Origin: Verrucomicrobiota bacterium
Lineage (GTDB): Bacteria; Verrucomicrobiota; Verrucomicrobiia; Chthoniobacterales; UBA10450
DNA length: 49,440 nt
NCBI GenBank assembly: GCA_003219005.1
Contig: QHPG01000177.1
Location: forward strand, 1 to 49,440
Direction of reading: 5' to 3'
Below the pieces are notes generated by a model. It saw only the letters and a list, made by a program, of their open reading frames with translations. It was not told the DNA's origin and did no database searches. Below are positions 37,178 through 48,496 of the stretch, piece after piece. The number at the start of each line of letters is the position of its first letter. Position 1 is the stretch's first letter. The translations under genes were made by a program, and so were the position numbers.

Positions 37178-37618
37178 ATGGCTGAAGTCCAAAAAACCAC
37201 ACTGAGCGGCGAGCTTTCGCAGCGTTTTATTGAATTCGTCGTGATGCACGCGCAAAACGCCGCGCTTTTTCTCGGCCAAATTCCAAATCCAAAAACCGGC
37301 GAACCCGAAGTGAACCTCGACTTTGCCAAGATGTTCATCGATCAGCTGGCAATGATTCAGGAAAAAACGCGCGGCAACCTCACCAGCGAAGAGGCAAAAG
37401 TGTTGAGCAACGCGCTTTCCAATTTGCAAATGGCGTACGTGGAAGTCGCGCGGGAAACGCCCCAAGGCGCCGCGCAGCGCGAAGCGCCAGAAACGGGAGT
37501 GCCGCCAGAACCAGCCGAACAAACGTCGGCAGCTAAGTCAGAGCCGTCAGCGCCGGCCACATCGACCGAGTCCGAGACCGAGTCGCGGAAGAAATTCAGC
37601 AAAAGCTACGGCCCGTAA
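37178..37618 (+). CDS. DUF1844 domain protein
   Basis: RFIEFVVMHAQNAALFLGQIPNPKTGEPEVNLDFAKMFIDQLAMIQEKTRGNLTSEEAKVLSNALSNLQMAYVEV. Confidence 0.88.
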   Translation: MAEVQKTTLSGELSQRFIEFVVMHAQNAALFLGQIPNPKTGEPEVNLDFAKMFIDQLAMIQEKTRGNLTSEEAKVLSNALSNLQMAYVEVARETPQGAAQREAPETGVPPEPAEQTSAAKSEPSAPATSTESETESRKKFSKSYGP

Positions 37619-37757
37619 TCTTGCATTCGGCCACGCGCCGACCATAGCCGAGGTCGCTCACCCGGGCCGGATTCTTTTCTTCGATTGCCGCATTTGGCGG
37701 CAACCTTTTCAACCTGAATCGAAATTAGGGAGCAAACCTTCTCTGGCGGTCTGGGTA

Positions 37758-39161
37758 GTGCGCGGTGGCAATGCGAGCCTTGCCGAGATTGCCACCGCGG
37801 TTTCGAAAGCTGGAACGGCCGCATATTTGAGCAGTAATCAAAACGCGTTTACCTCGCGCACTGCCGGTTTCATTATCCAGCAGCACTTTCCGCCGGGCGT
37901 GAGTAACACCGCACCCGGCCCCCTCGTCGGCGTCGGTCTTTCAAATCTCTTTTTTTCTGACATCAACACATTCCGAGGTTCTGGCAGCGTGATTGTGTTC
38001 AGCCCGACGCCCGGTGCCATCATGCCGCCAGTGTACCCTCAAATTAAGCCGGTGATAGGCGCATCGCTCGATGGCTCGCCCGGCGGTGTTCCGCTTTACA
38101 AGAACGGCCAATTAGTGGGCGGACTTGGGGTGACCGGCGACGGGGTTCCGGGACCGATTGTCGGTTTCCGCGCCGAAAATCCATTCATATTTATTTCTGG
38201 ATCCGACACTGACGAAGACGTCGCATTGGCTGGACAAAACGGTTACGTGCCTTCGTCCGGTATTCTTGCGACGAACGTTTTCATTAACGGGATTCGAGTT
38301 CCTTACGTGAATTCATCGACAGTATTTTCACAGACGATCTCGCTGCACGGTAACGCCGACTCTCGCTACCCGATTCGTGCCGCGCCGGCGCCATTCGCAT
38401 ATCCGGTCGCAACTTTTGGCGGAGTGTCGGGACAAATTCGTCAGCCAATCATCAATGATCCGGTCGTGGGAACAATCAACGGTCAGCCGCGGCTCACCGC
38501 GCAAGAGGTGACGAGTATTTTAAGCTACGCCGCTTCTCAAACGAGCATCACTCGGGCTGCTATTCGGCTGCCGATCGGCGTGCCAATGAACGCGTTTATC
38601 ACCGCCGTAAACAATCCCAACATGGGCATGAGCGGCGTCGCGCCGACGGTGCTGGGAACTTTCCGCACGGGCGAAGCGACGTTGTTTAGTTGGGACGTCG
38701 CAGTGCAAAAAGCCCGCACCGTCATTTTTTATTCGAGCCATGACTTCCTCAATTTCGGCTTGAATGTAGCGCTCTCGGTGCGCACGGTGGGTTTTCTTTC
38801 GCAGTGCAATTATCCGCCGGGCATCAACGGAAATTCGCCCGGCCTCTTTAACGGCCAGCAAGAAATGGTTTCCGGTTTGCTTGGTAACCACTGTGATCCT
38901 AACGCGATCACGCCGAATACGTCTTTCACCCCTAATCCGATTTTGCCGAATGGGATCACGATTTTCCCGGGTTCATTTGGGTTGTATCGGAACGGGGTTC
39001 TAATCGGCGCCATCGGGGTTAGTGGGGACGGCGTAGATCAGGATGACTTGGCTGCTGCCGCCGGCACGCACGATTTCCTCGCGCCGTTTTCAATCCGAGC
39101 CGATCAATTCTTTTATCGCGGCGCTCGTTTGCCCTACGCAAAATTCCCACGCGATCCGTGA
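37758..39161 (+). CDS. Tandem GlcG/HbpS-like (heme-binding, DUF336-type) protein; N-terminus probably truncated
   Basis: Two copies of the GVPLYKNGQLVGGLGVTGDGV / FGLYRNGVLIGAIGVSGDGVDQDDLAAAAGTHDF motif. The ORF begins mid-domain with LAVWVVRGGNASLAEIATAVSKAGTAAYLSS and lacks a signal peptide. Confidence 0.7.
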   Translation: MRGGNASLAEIATAVSKAGTAAYLSSNQNAFTSRTAGFIIQQHFPPGVSNTAPGPLVGVGLSNLFFSDINTFRGSGSVIVFSPTPGAIMPPVYPQIKPVIGASLDGSPGGVPLYKNGQLVGGLGVTGDGVPGPIVGFRAENPFIFISGSDTDEDVALAGQNGYVPSSGILATNVFINGIRVPYVNSSTVFSQTISLHGNADSRYPIRAAPAPFAYPVATFGGVSGQIRQPIINDPVVGTINGQPRLTAQEVTSILSYAASQTSITRAAIRLPIGVPMNAFITAVNNPNMGMSGVAPTVLGTFRTGEATLFSWDVAVQKARTVIFYSSHDFLNFGLNVALSVRTVGFLSQCNYPPGINGNSPGLFNGQQEMVSGLLGNHCDPNAITPNTSFTPNPILPNGITIFPGSFGLYRNGVLIGAIGVSGDGVDQDDLAAAAGTHDFLAPFSIRADQFFYRGARLPYAKFPRDP

Positions 39162-39261
39162 GGGTAAGTCCGAATTGCCAGCCATTTTTGCTGGGTAAGT
39201 TTCGGCATCGCGTTCAGTAACAATCGCTGGTCTGCAAGAATCGTCCGCGTAAGCGTTAGGG

Positions 39262-40284
39262 CTACCGTTGGCTCGTCCGCGGCACGGGGGTCGCGGTGCG
39301 ACGTGGCTTTGCTCTTGCGCTTTTGCGCACGGTGATGGTTCCCTGAGCAGGAGCGGGAGTTGGTGATGCTTCGGCGTACTTTTTTGTCGATGGCCAGATC
39401 AACCGCCACGGCTGAGTTTTTATTGTCTCGCTGAATTGCTTGATGTTTTCGCCGGCGGGCCCGAGCTCGGTGGTCGCCACCTTTAGTTTCTCTGACGAGC
39501 TTCGCAGGTTTCGCAGAGTGACCTCGATGTTGTCGTTTTCAGTCAGGCTGGTGCTGATCTTTTCGATGTTGGTGAGCGAATGCGAGAGGGAGCTGTCCGG
39601 CGCAGTCAGACCGGCCATATGTTCGCCGAACGTTTTGAACTGGGTGAGCGCGAGGTTTAGCTCGGAGTTTTCGTCGGTGAGACGATTGAGATTTTGCGCA
39701 GTCTGCTGGAGATCCTTCATGGTATTAGTCGCTTCGGCTGCCACCGGTTTGATGACTTCCAGCATCTTCGACGCTGCTTCGCCGAGATCGGGAGTGCGTT
39801 CCCCGGCGAACGCCTCGCCATCTTTTGCGCGGCCGGAACTTTCGTTCCCTTGGGTGATGTCGATTGCCATGTCGCCCAACAAGCCGAGCTGCATCAATCG
39901 TGTTTTCGCGTCGCGATAGACCTTCGCCTTCTTGTCCACCTGCACATCCACGCGCGCTTCGAATCTCGGTTTGCTTGGACTCGCGGTTGGACTGGGGCTC
40001 GCGTTCGCTTCGGGCGGATTAATCGCCGCGGCCGCTTCCTCTGCCTGTTTTTCTTCTTTGGGCGACACGGGTGAATACAGCTTTTGAACTTGGCCAATCT
40101 TGCGGCCGGCCAGCATCACTGGCGCGCCCTGTTTGATTCCGGCCGCGTTGTCGAAATAAACCTTGTAGGTCACCAGCGGCCGGAACAAGCCCGGCGCGCC
40201 GAGCAAGACCAAAAGGAACGCGACCACGGCGATCGTGCCGATCACCAGCAGGCCGGTCATGATTTCATTTTTTTGTAATTGCAT
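39262..40284 (-). CDS. mlaD: MlaD family (MCE domain) lipid-transport protein
   Basis: TM then YKVYFDNAAGIKQGAPVMLAGRKIGQVQ (MCE), MQLGLLGDMAIDITQGNESSG, C-terminal coiled coil. Confidence 0.88.
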   Translation of the reverse strand: MQLQKNEIMTGLLVIGTIAVVAFLLVLLGAPGLFRPLVTYKVYFDNAAGIKQGAPVMLAGRKIGQVQKLYSPVSPKEEKQAEEAAAAINPPEANASPSPTASPSKPRFEARVDVQVDKKAKVYRDAKTRLMQLGLLGDMAIDITQGNESSGRAKDGEAFAGERTPDLGEAASKMLEVIKPVAAEATNTMKDLQQTAQNLNRLTDENSELNLALTQFKTFGEHMAGLTAPDSSLSHSLTNIEKISTSLTENDNIEVTLRNLRSSSEKLKVATTELGPAGENIKQFSETIKTQPWRLIWPSTKKYAEASPTPAPAQGTITVRKSARAKPRRTATPVPRTSQR

Positions 40285-41053
40285 CGAGGCTGCCTTCCAG
40301 AATGGGACCTTCTGTGCTTCCGCTCAAAAACTGAGCGACCACCGGATTTTTGGATTGCTTGAATTCTTCGGATTCGGCTTCTTCAATAATTTTTCCCTGG
40401 TACAACATAGCCATTCGCGTGCCGATGCGAAAGGCGCTCTCCATCTCGTGCGTGACGGTGACGGATGTGACCTTCGATTTTTCGGTAAGGCTAATGATTA
40501 ATTCGTCGATCACGGATGCAATGACCGGGTCGAGTCCGGCTGAGGGCTCATCAAGAAGGATCAACTCGGGCTCGAGCACGAGGGCGCGCGCCAGGGCCAC
40601 GCGTTTTTTCATGCCCCCGCTGAGTTCCTCTGGCAACAGTTCCTTGGAATCCTTCATCCCGACGAGGTCGAGTTTTTCATCCACGATCTTGTCGATGTCC
40701 TCACGCGATTTGTCCGTGAGCTCTTCGAGTGGCAAAGCAACATTGTCGCGCACGTTACGGGAGCTCATTAGCGCCGAGTACTGATAGACCATGCCAATGT
40801 GCCGTCGTACCTGCTGAAGTTTCCGGCGCCGCAGTCGGGTGATTTCAAATTGCTTGAAAAAAATGGAGCCGGAATCAGGGCGGAGCGTGCCGAGAATCAA
40901 TCTTAAGATGGTGCTCTTGCCGCTTCCGCTTTGACCCATGATCACCAAACGTTCCTGTGGCTCGACTTTAAGTGAAAGACCGTCGAGCACTTTTTTTTCT
41001 TCGAACTGCATGTGCACATCGCGCAGTTCGACCATGTGCGACGGTGTGCTCAC
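40265..41053 (-). CDS. mlaF: MlaF-type ABC transporter ATP-binding protein
   Basis: GQSGSGKSTILRLILG, LSGGMKKRVALARALVLEPELILLDEPSAGLDP. Confidence 0.93.
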   Translation of the reverse strand: MSTPSHMVELRDVHMQFEEKKVLDGLSLKVEPQERLVIMGQSGSGKSTILRLILGTLRPDSGSIFFKQFEITRLRRRKLQQVRRHIGMVYQYSALMSSRNVRDNVALPLEELTDKSREDIDKIVDEKLDLVGMKDSKELLPEELSGGMKKRVALARALVLEPELILLDEPSAGLDPVIASVIDELIISLTEKSKVTSVTVTHEMESAFRIGTRMAMLYQGKIIEEAESEEFKQSKNPVVAQFLSGSTEGPILEGSLDAITKK

Positions 41054-41871
41054 GTGGGGAAGAATACCGTGTAAATGATATTATAGAGCGTATCGAAGCC
41101 GATCACTACGGTGATGGCGGTGACGACACTCGAAGTTGTCGATGCGCCAACGCCAGCCGCGCCGCCTTTCACAGTCAATCCCCGATAACAGGCAATCGCG
41201 GCAATGAGTAGTCCGAACAGAAGGCTCTTTAAAATGCCGGTGATAATATCGCGAATGAGCAATGAATCTTTCACCAGATCGAGAAAGTACGGGAACGCGA
41301 TGCTGAAATAGGCTTTGCAGATCAGGCTGCTGGCGAATACAGCCGCGATATTCGAAACCATGGAGAGACACGGCATCAGCAGAAACAACGCGAGCATTCG
41401 CGGCGCTACCAGAAAGCGCAGAGGACCGATGCCCATGGATTCAATTGCTTCCACTTCCTCTGAGACTTGCATCGTGCCGAGTTCGGCAGTGAAAGCAGCG
41501 CCGATCCGCGCTGCCAGCATAATACCGGTCATGAGGGGCCCAAGCTCGCGTGTAAAAGCGATCGCGACCAATCCAGGAATCAACCGTTCGGTTCCAAAGC
41601 GTTGCAACTGATAGCCAGTCAGCAGCGCCATGGTTAGTCCGAGAAAGAACGACACCAATCCGACCAATGGCACTGAGTCCACACCGGCGCGTTGGGTGTG
41701 CCGAAAAAAACTGGCGGCGCGAAACGGCACTCGCCCGTGCTGAATACGTTCGAACGTTTCTTCGAACGTGTTGACGATGAACCAGAACACGCTCCCCACC
41801 TCACGGAGAAAAGTTCGTGTAAGCTGGCCAATTCCTTGGGCAACCAAAACGGGCGGATTAGCGTCTGCCAT
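41050..41871 (-). CDS. mlaE: MlaE-type ABC transporter permease
   Basis: GVDSVPLVGLVSFFLGLTMALLTGYQL, FTRELGPLMTGIMLAARIGAAFTAELGTMQVSEEVEAIESMGI; ATGA overlap with mlaF. Confidence 0.93.
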   Translation of the reverse strand: MADANPPVLVAQGIGQLTRTFLREVGSVFWFIVNTFEETFERIQHGRVPFRAASFFRHTQRAGVDSVPLVGLVSFFLGLTMALLTGYQLQRFGTERLIPGLVAIAFTRELGPLMTGIMLAARIGAAFTAELGTMQVSEEVEAIESMGIGPLRFLVAPRMLALFLLMPCLSMVSNIAAVFASSLICKAYFSIAFPYFLDLVKDSLLIRDIITGILKSLLFGLLIAAIACYRGLTVKGGAAGVGASTTSSVVTAITVVIGFDTLYNIIYTVFFPT

Positions 41872-42055
41872 GGCGGGGGAAACGTGGCCTTACTTGTCGA
41901 TGGGGAAAAGAGCAAAGTTCAGCAGGGCGAAGACCTGCCTTTGTGAGTATGGACGCGTTTCCGCGTCGCTTTCATCTAGTGGACGGCCACTGTATGATGC
42001 CAATATCAATAGAACCGGAACCGACGGTCATTTGCGCTAACCCAGCCCGCATTAC

Positions 42056-43090
42056 GTGAAATTCTTTCGCATACGGAATTGCTTCTTTGTGATCGCGATA
42101 TTTAGTGCCGGGGCGCGCGCGCTTGCCCAAGAGAATCAGCCAGACATGGAAACAAAAAGAATTGGACTCGCGATTCATGGCGGCGCCGGAACTATCGAGC
42201 GCAGCAAGATGACGCCGGAAAAAGAGCGCGAATATCGCGCGGGACTCGAGCGCGCTTTGACAGCTGGTTGCGAAATTTTGAAGCGCGGCGGGTCAAGTCT
42301 CGACGCTACGGAAGCGGCCGTGCGCGTGCTCGAAGACGATCCACATTTTAATGCCGGCAAAGGCTCCGTGTTCACGAGCACCGGCACGAACGAGATGGAC
42401 GCTTCCATCATGGACGGGAAAACACTCAAGGCCGGAGCGGTCGCCAGTGTGAAACACGTGAAAAATCCCATCGGTCTGGCCCGGCTGGTCATGGAAAAAT
42501 CGCCGCACGTCATGCTCGATTGCGCAGGCGCGGAAGCGTTCGCGAAAGAAAACGGGATCGAGCTTGTAGATGAAAAATATTTTTTTACGCAGGAACGCTG
42601 GGACGCGTTGCAGAAAATTAAAGAAGCGGAAAAGCACGGTGGCGTCGGCGGCAAGAAATTTTTTATCTCCGAACACGATCGGCACGGGACGGTCGGCGCG
42701 GTCGCGTTGGATAAGAGCGGGAATTTGGCGGCGGCGACTTCGACTGGCGGAATGGCAAACAAGCTGCCTGGGCGAATCGGCGATACGCCGGTCATCGGCG
42801 CTGGCACCTATGCGAACAATCAGACGTGCGCCGTGTCCTGCACCGGTGACGGCGAGTTTTTTATTCGCGCCGGCGCGGCGCATGAGGTGTCAACGCTGAT
42901 GGAATATCGCGGCATAAAATTGCAAGCAGCAGCACAGATGGCTCTGGACGGTGTCAAAAAGCTCGGCGGCAGCGGCGGTTTAATCGCCATCGACAAAAAC
43001 GGCGCGGTCGCTTTGCCATTTAACACAAACGGCATGTACCGCGGCTACGTTGATCCGAATGGTAGGTTTGTGATCGAGATCTACCGGTAG
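42056..43090 (+). CDS. iaaA: Isoaspartyl peptidase/L-asparaginase (Ntn hydrolase), secreted
   Basis: LAIHGGAGTIERS, FNAGKGSVFTSTGTNEMDASIMDG, HGTVGAVALDKSGNLAAATSTGGMANKLPGRIGDTPVIGAGTYA. Confidence 0.94.
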   Translation: MKFFRIRNCFFVIAIFSAGARALAQENQPDMETKRIGLAIHGGAGTIERSKMTPEKEREYRAGLERALTAGCEILKRGGSSLDATEAAVRVLEDDPHFNAGKGSVFTSTGTNEMDASIMDGKTLKAGAVASVKHVKNPIGLARLVMEKSPHVMLDCAGAEAFAKENGIELVDEKYFFTQERWDALQKIKEAEKHGGVGGKKFFISEHDRHGTVGAVALDKSGNLAAATSTGGMANKLPGRIGDTPVIGAGTYANNQTCAVSCTGDGEFFIRAGAAHEVSTLMEYRGIKLQAAAQMALDGVKKLGGSGGLIAIDKNGAVALPFNTNGMYRGYVDPNGRFVIEIYR

Positions 43091-43094
43091 AGAT

Positions 43095-43193
43095 TGTCAT
43101 GTCGAGCGAAGTCGAGACATTTCTCGCTGTTAAAATTAGAGATTCCTCGACCCATTCGACTTCGCTCAGGGCAGGCTTTCGCTCGGAATGACA
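43095..43193. repeat. Dispersed palindromic intergenic repeat, family A copy
   Basis: TGTCATGTCGAGCGAAGTCGAGACATTTCTCG...CATTCGACTTCGCTCAGGGCAGGCTTTCGCTCGGAATGACA. Confidence 0.85.
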
Positions 43194-43198
43194 AAGTG

Positions 43199-43921
43199 AT
43201 GCTTCCGCCCTTCTCGATTGTCATTCCCTGCTTCAATGAAGAACGGCGCGTCAGCGACACGCTGCGCGTTACGCTCGAGTATCTCGGCGCCCACGCGCCG
43301 GAGAGCGAATTAATCGTGGTAAACGATGGATCGACCGATGCAACGGGGACAATCGCGCGCCAAATTTTATCGGAGACTAAGATTGCGACGCGTTTACTGG
43401 AGAATTTTCCAAATCGCGGGAAGGGCGCGGCGGTTCGTTCCGGATTGCTCGCCGCCCGAGAACCGATCGGGCTTTTTTCTGACGCCGACCTTTCCACGCC
43501 GATCGAAGAGACGCCCAAGCTGATCGAACCGATCGCGAATGGCGAAGTCGACATTGCGTTTGGATCGCGGGCAATCGACCGCAGTTTGATTGGAATTCAT
43601 CAACCTTGGCGCCGAGAACAAGCGGGCCGTGTTTTCAATCTCCTTGTGCGCATGGCCACCGGTCTGCCGTTTTGGGACACGCAATGCGGGTTCAAGGCCT
43701 TTCGCCTTGATGTTTGCCGACCGATTCTGGAGGAAGCACGGATCAATGGTTTCGCGTTTGATGTCGAACTGCTTTTCCTGGCGCACTGCGCCGGCTTGCG
43801 TATTCAGGAGATTCCTGTGCGGTGGAATCACGCTGAAGGAAGCAAAGTCAGCTTTTTCAAAGACAGTCTGCGCATGTTGCGCGAAGTCCTCGCGCTGCGG
43901 ACAAAGCGCGCCGTTCCATAA
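43199..43921 (+). CDS. Glycosyltransferase family 2 (dolichyl-phosphate glucosyltransferase-like)
   Basis: FSIVIPCFNEERRVSDTL, ELIVVNDGSTDATG, NRGKGAAVRSGLLAA, LFSDADLSTPIEE, DTQCGFKAFR. The ORF-track N-terminal extension translates repeat A. Confidence 0.9.
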   Translation: MLPPFSIVIPCFNEERRVSDTLRVTLEYLGAHAPESELIVVNDGSTDATGTIARQILSETKIATRLLENFPNRGKGAAVRSGLLAAREPIGLFSDADLSTPIEETPKLIEPIANGEVDIAFGSRAIDRSLIGIHQPWRREQAGRVFNLLVRMATGLPFWDTQCGFKAFRLDVCRPILEEARINGFAFDVELLFLAHCAGLRIQEIPVRWNHAEGSKVSFFKDSLRMLREVLALRTKRAVP

Positions 43922-43931
43922 TGAACACGCG

Positions 43932-44040
43932 GTCATCCTGAACGAAGTGAAGGATCTCACCGAAGCTGATTGAGCACATTGTTTAGCTTGCGTGTTGCAC
44001 GTTCCATCGGGGAGGTCCCTCGCTGCGTTCGGGATGACAA
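43932..44040. repeat. Dispersed palindromic intergenic repeat, family A divergent copy
   Basis: GGTCATCCTGAACGAAGTGAAGGATCTCACC...GGGAGGTCCCTCGCTGCGTTCGGGATGACA. Confidence 0.7.
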
Positions 44041-44095
44041 ACCGGGACCTGCTTTTCTTTGCCGCATCGTCGCATAAATTAGATTTCTTGTTTCC

Positions 44096-47000
44096 ATGCG
44101 GTCTTTTCAATTTCACCCAGCGGTCACCCGGTGGTTTGAGCACACTTTCGGCTCACCGACGGAACCGCAAGCACGCGGCTGGCCGGCAATCCAATCGGGC
44201 CGGCACGTGCTGATTTCTGCGCCGACAGGCTCGGGCAAAACGCTGGCGGCGTTTCTTGCTTCGCTGGATGCGCTGTTCCGCGAAGGCGTCGAGGAGGAAT
44301 TGGCGGATGAAACGCAAGTCGTTTACGTCTCGCCGCTCAAAGCATTGAGCAACGATATCCGCAAAAATTTGCAAGAACCGTTGGCTGGCATTCGCGCGTT
44401 ATTGGGTGAAACAAATGGCACCGAGATCGACGTGCGCGCCGAGGTTCGCACTGGCGATACGACTGCTGCTCAACGACAGGCGCTAATCAAAAAACCTCCG
44501 CACATTCTCGTTACAACGCCAGAGTCGCTTTATCTGCTGCTGACTTCGGACTCGGGCCGCCGGATGCTGAGCACGGCACGAACACTCATCCTCGACGAAA
44601 TTCACGCGGTCGTTGATGACCGGCGCGGCGCGCACCTCGCCTTGAGCGTCGAACGTTTGGCGGCGCTAACAAAAAATCCACTTCAGCGAATTGGTTTATC
44701 TGCGACGCAGAAACCGATTGAAGAGGTCTCACGCTTTTTGGTCGGCGCTCATGGAGTTGACGACGGTGGCAATCCCGATTGCGAGATTATCGATATCGGT
44801 CATCGCCGCGAGCTGGATCTGGCTATTGAGATGCCCAAGTCGCCGTTGGAAGCGGTGATGTCGAATGAAGTTTGGGAGGAAATTTATCATCGGCTCGCTG
44901 AGTTGATTCAGGCCCATCGGACAACGCTTGTTTTCGTTAACACGCGCCGAATGGCCGAACGCGTGACACATCATCTGAGCGAAGTGCTCGGCGCCGATGC
45001 GGTGACATCGCATCACGGAAGTCTCTCTGCGAAACTACGCCTCGATGCTGAGGATCGATTGAAGCGCGGCGATTTGAAAACGCTCGTGGCGACGGCTTCA
45101 CTTGAGTTAGGCATCGATATCGGTTCGGTTGATCTCGTGTGCCAACTCGGCACGACGCGATCCATAGCGACATTGCTGCAACGGGTCGGACGCGCCGAGC
45201 ATAAGCGCAGCGGTTTGCCGAAGGGGCGCATCTTTCCATTGAGTCGTGACGAGCTGGTGGAATGCGCGGCGTTGCTCCGTTGCGTGCATCGCGGTGAGCT
45301 GGATCGACTCAGCATTCCGGAAAAACCGCTGGATGTTCTCGCACAACAAACCGTTGCCGCGGCTTCGACCGAAGACTGGGATGAAAATGAATTCTTCGAG
45401 CTTGTCCGTTCGGCGTGGCCATATCGAAATCTGACCCGCGATGAGTTCGATAGCGTCGTCACGATGCTTACCGATGGGTTTAGCACGAAACGCGGCCGGC
45501 GTGCGGCGTTGATTCATCACGATGCGGTAAACCATCGAATCCGCGGTCGTCGCGGAGCGCGATTGACTGCGCTCACGTCCGGTGGCGCTATTCCAGACAA
45601 TGCGGATTATCGTGTGATTCTCGAGCCTTCGGAAACTTTCGTCGGCACAGTGAATGAAGATTTTGCCGTCGAAAGTTTGGCGGGCGACATCTTTCAACTC
45701 GGCAATGCTTCGTGGCGAATCTTGCGCATCAACTCCGGAGTCGTTCGTGTCGAAGATGCTAAAGGTCAGCCGCCGGGAATTCCATTTTGGTTGGGCGAAG
45801 CTCCAGCGCGGACTAACGAGCTATCCAAAGCTGTATCGGATCTGAGGGGTGAAATTGAAAAGGGGTTGTCCGTAGAGGAAGCTGAAAGCTTCCCCTGCAA
45901 AATCGAGGAGTGGCTAAAACAGGAACTACAGCTGCCGATTGTTGCCGCTGAACAAATCAGCGCCTATTTCGCCGATGCTTATCGCTCGCTGGGCGCAATT
46001 CCGTCGCAGCAAACTCTCGTGATGGAGCGGTTTTTTGATGAATCAGGCGGCATGCAACTCGTTTTGCACGCGCCGTTCGGCAATCGAATCAATCGCGCAT
46101 GGGGCCTGGCGCTGCGAAAACGTTTTTGCCGCTCGTTCAATTTCGAGTTGCAAGCGGCAGCGACGGACGACGCGATTGTGATTTCGCTCGGCACGCAGCA
46201 TTCGTTTCCGCTCGAGGAAGTATTTCGCTACCTCAATTCCAACACCGTTCGGGACTTGCTCGTTCAAGCGTTGCTCGACGCGCCAATGTTCACCATTCGG
46301 TGGCGCTGGAACGCGACCCGCTCACTCGCAGTGCCACGTTTCCGTGGCGGCGCAAAAATCGCGGCGCCGTTGCAGCGCATGGAATCGGAAAATCTTTTGG
46401 CGGCAGTTTTCCCCGACCAACTGGCCTGCCTCGAGCATATCGTTGGCGACCGCGAGATTCCAGATCACCCGCTGGTGAAACAAACAATCGACGATTGCCT
46501 GACCGAAGCGATGGACATCGAGGGATTGGAAGAACTATTGCGCAAGATCGAACGCGGCGAGGTCCGCTGCATTGCGCGCGATTTGCCCGAGCCTTCGCCG
46601 CTCGCGTCTGAGATTTTAAATGCGCGGCCATATGCGTTTCTCGACAACGCACCTTTAGAGGAACGCCGAACGCAGGCCGTGTACACGCGGCGCGCTTCAG
46701 AAAGAAACGGCAGCGATGGCTTGGGAATTCTCGACACAGCGGCAATCGAGAAGGTGCAACGCGAAGCATGGCCGAACGCGACTAACGCGGACGAACTGCA
46801 CGACGCGCTAATGCTTCTCGCAGTCATGACGCGCGATGAAGTGCTACGAACTGTTCATCACGAAGACAACGGTGCTGGCGCGGAGCACTTGTTAGACAAG
46901 CTCGTCGCGGACAAACGCGCGGCGCAATTGCGAGTCGACGACAAGAAGTTTTGGGTTTGCGCCGAACGTTTGCCGATGCTAAAAACGATTTATCCGGGCG

Positions 47001-48481
47001 CCGATCTCGATCCTCAACTGAGCGCACCTGAATCTGCCCAGAAGCAAAATTGGGAGCGGTCGAACGCGATCCGTGAAGGGTTGCGCGGAAGAATGGAAGT
47101 TTCCGGTCCTGTCACCGCCGCTCGGTTGCAAGATATTCTGAGTCTTTCGTCTTCGGAAATTGAAGCCGGATTGCTCGGACTCGAAAGCGAAGGCTTCGTT
47201 CTGCGCGGAAAATTTCAACCCGGCACAACAGAACAGGAATGGTGCGACCGTCGATTGCTCGCGCGAATTCATCGGCTCACAATCGACCGGTTGCGTGCTG
47301 AGATTCAGCCTGTCCCGGTTCAAGATTTCTATCGGTTTCTCTTCGTATGGCAGCGTGTTGATGTCGATCATCGCGTTGAAGGACCGGACGGTCTGCAATC
47401 TGTTTTGGAACAACTCGACGGGTGCGAGTTGCCGCTGGCGGCCTGGGAATCGGCGGTGCTCGCGGCGCGCGTTGCCGACTATGATCCGGAATGGCTCGAT
47501 CGTCTTTGTTCTTCCGGCCGCGTTGGCTGGGGACGTTTGAGCGTGCCACAAAATCCAAATGCGCGCACAATCGCTCCGTTGCGGAGCAGTCCAATTGCGC
47601 TTTACCAGCGCGAGAATATCCAAGACTGGCTGCTGTTGTCGCGGGCAAATTCCGCGATGGAGTTTTCAGTTGCCAATCAAGCCGTGATCGATGCACTACA
47701 AAGCGGTGGGGCACTCTTCTTCACAGAGTTGCTGCGACGCACCGACAAGTCGGTGCTGCCTTCTCAGGTTGAGGAAGCGTTGTCGCAGCTTGCCGCGCTT
47801 GGTGTGGTTACTTCCGATAGTTTCGATGGATTGCGAGCGCTTCTGGTCCCATCAGACAAACGGCCCACGTTTGGCCGAAACATCGGAAAACGGCGCCGCA
47901 AAACAAATCTGGCCAGCATTGAGTTTGCGGGGCGCTGGTCGTTATTAAGAACTCAGATCGCGTCGCAGCCATCGGGAAATGGCGCGGAAAGTTCTGAGCG
48001 CGACACGGCGGCCGCAAAATTTGCAGGTGTGTTGCTGCGTCGCTACGGCGTTGTATTTCGCCGTTTGCTCGAGCGCGAAAGTTTCCCGATTACGTGGTAC
48101 GAGCTGGGGCGAATTTATCGCAGGTGGGAGGCACGCGGCGAGATTCGCGGCGGCTATTTCGTGGGTGGCATCAGCGGCGAACAATTCGCTCTGCCCGAAG
48201 CTATTGGCTTGTTGCGTTCTATTCGCAAGGCGGCGCCAAAGGGTCAACTGATCACGCTGAGCGCTGCGGATCCGCTGAATTTGCAGGGCATACTGACGCC
48301 TGGACCGCGAATTGCCGCGCTCACCGTAAACCGCATCTTGTTTCGCGATGGCTCACCCATCGCAGCGCTCGAGGCGGGCGAGATTCGCAAACTCGCCGAT
48401 GCAGGCGTTTGGGACTTGGAAACCGAAAGGGCGCTGCGCGTCGGCAAGCTACGCCCCTCCCTGCGGCCGTACTACAAGTAG
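44096..48481 (+). CDS. lhr: Lhr-type DEAD/DEAH-box ATP-dependent helicase with extended C-terminal region
   Basis: [135 protein letters not shown]. Confidence 0.96.
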   Translation: MRSFQFHPAVTRWFEHTFGSPTEPQARGWPAIQSGRHVLISAPTGSGKTLAAFLASLDALFREGVEEELADETQVVYVSPLKALSNDIRKNLQEPLAGIRALLGETNGTEIDVRAEVRTGDTTAAQRQALIKKPPHILVTTPESLYLLLTSDSGRRMLSTARTLILDEIHAVVDDRRGAHLALSVERLAALTKNPLQRIGLSATQKPIEEVSRFLVGAHGVDDGGNPDCEIIDIGHRRELDLAIEMPKSPLEAVMSNEVWEEIYHRLAELIQAHRTTLVFVNTRRMAERVTHHLSEVLGADAVTSHHGSLSAKLRLDAEDRLKRGDLKTLVATASLELGIDIGSVDLVCQLGTTRSIATLLQRVGRAEHKRSGLPKGRIFPLSRDELVECAALLRCVHRGELDRLSIPEKPLDVLAQQTVAAASTEDWDENEFFELVRSAWPYRNLTRDEFDSVVTMLTDGFSTKRGRRAALIHHDAVNHRIRGRRGARLTALTSGGAIPDNADYRVILEPSETFVGTVNEDFAVESLAGDIFQLGNASWRILRINSGVVRVEDAKGQPPGIPFWLGEAPARTNELSKAVSDLRGEIEKGLSVEEAESFPCKIEEWLKQELQLPIVAAEQISAYFADAYRSLGAIPSQQTLVMERFFDESGGMQLVLHAPFGNRINRAWGLALRKRFCRSFNFELQAAATDDAIVISLGTQHSFPLEEVFRYLNSNTVRDLLVQALLDAPMFTIRWRWNATRSLAVPRFRGGAKIAAPLQRMESENLLAAVFPDQLACLEHIVGDREIPDHPLVKQTIDDCLTEAMDIEGLEELLRKIERGEVRCIARDLPEPSPLASEILNARPYAFLDNAPLEERRTQAVYTRRASERNGSDGLGILDTAAIEKVQREAWPNATNADELHDALMLLAVMTRDEVLRTVHHEDNGAGAEHLLDKLVADKRAAQLRVDDKKFWVCAERLPMLKTIYPGADLDPQLSAPESAQKQNWERSNAIREGLRGRMEVSGPVTAARLQDILSLSSSEIEAGLLGLESEGFVLRGKFQPGTTEQEWCDRRLLARIHRLTIDRLRAEIQPVPVQDFYRFLFVWQRVDVDHRVEGPDGLQSVLEQLDGCELPLAAWESAVLAARVADYDPEWLDRLCSSGRVGWGRLSVPQNPNARTIAPLRSSPIALYQRENIQDWLLLSRANSAMEFSVANQAVIDALQSGGALFFTELLRRTDKSVLPSQVEEALSQLAALGVVTSDSFDGLRALLVPSDKRPTFGRNIGKRRRKTNLASIEFAGRWSLLRTQIASQPSGNGAESSERDTAAAKFAGVLLRRYGVVFRRLLERESFPITWYELGRIYRRWEARGEIRGGYFVGGISGEQFALPEAIGLLRSIRKAAPKGQLITLSAADPLNLQGILTPGPRIAALTVNRILFRDGSPIAALEAGEIRKLADAGVWDLETERALRVGKLRPSLRPYYK

Positions 48482-48496
48482 GACGCGACGCCACCC

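Noticed and set aside
37684-37702. TTGCCGC-ATTTG-GCGGCAA hairpin after the DUF1844 gene as a terminator
   Set aside because: No clear T-tract and only a 7-bp stem; not strong enough to annotate.
43094-43198. N-terminal extension of the GT2 ORF (MSCRAKSRHFSLLKLEIPRPIRLRSGQAFARNDK)
   Set aside because: Also a translation of repeat family A; the GT2 begins at MLPPFSIVIPCFNEE.
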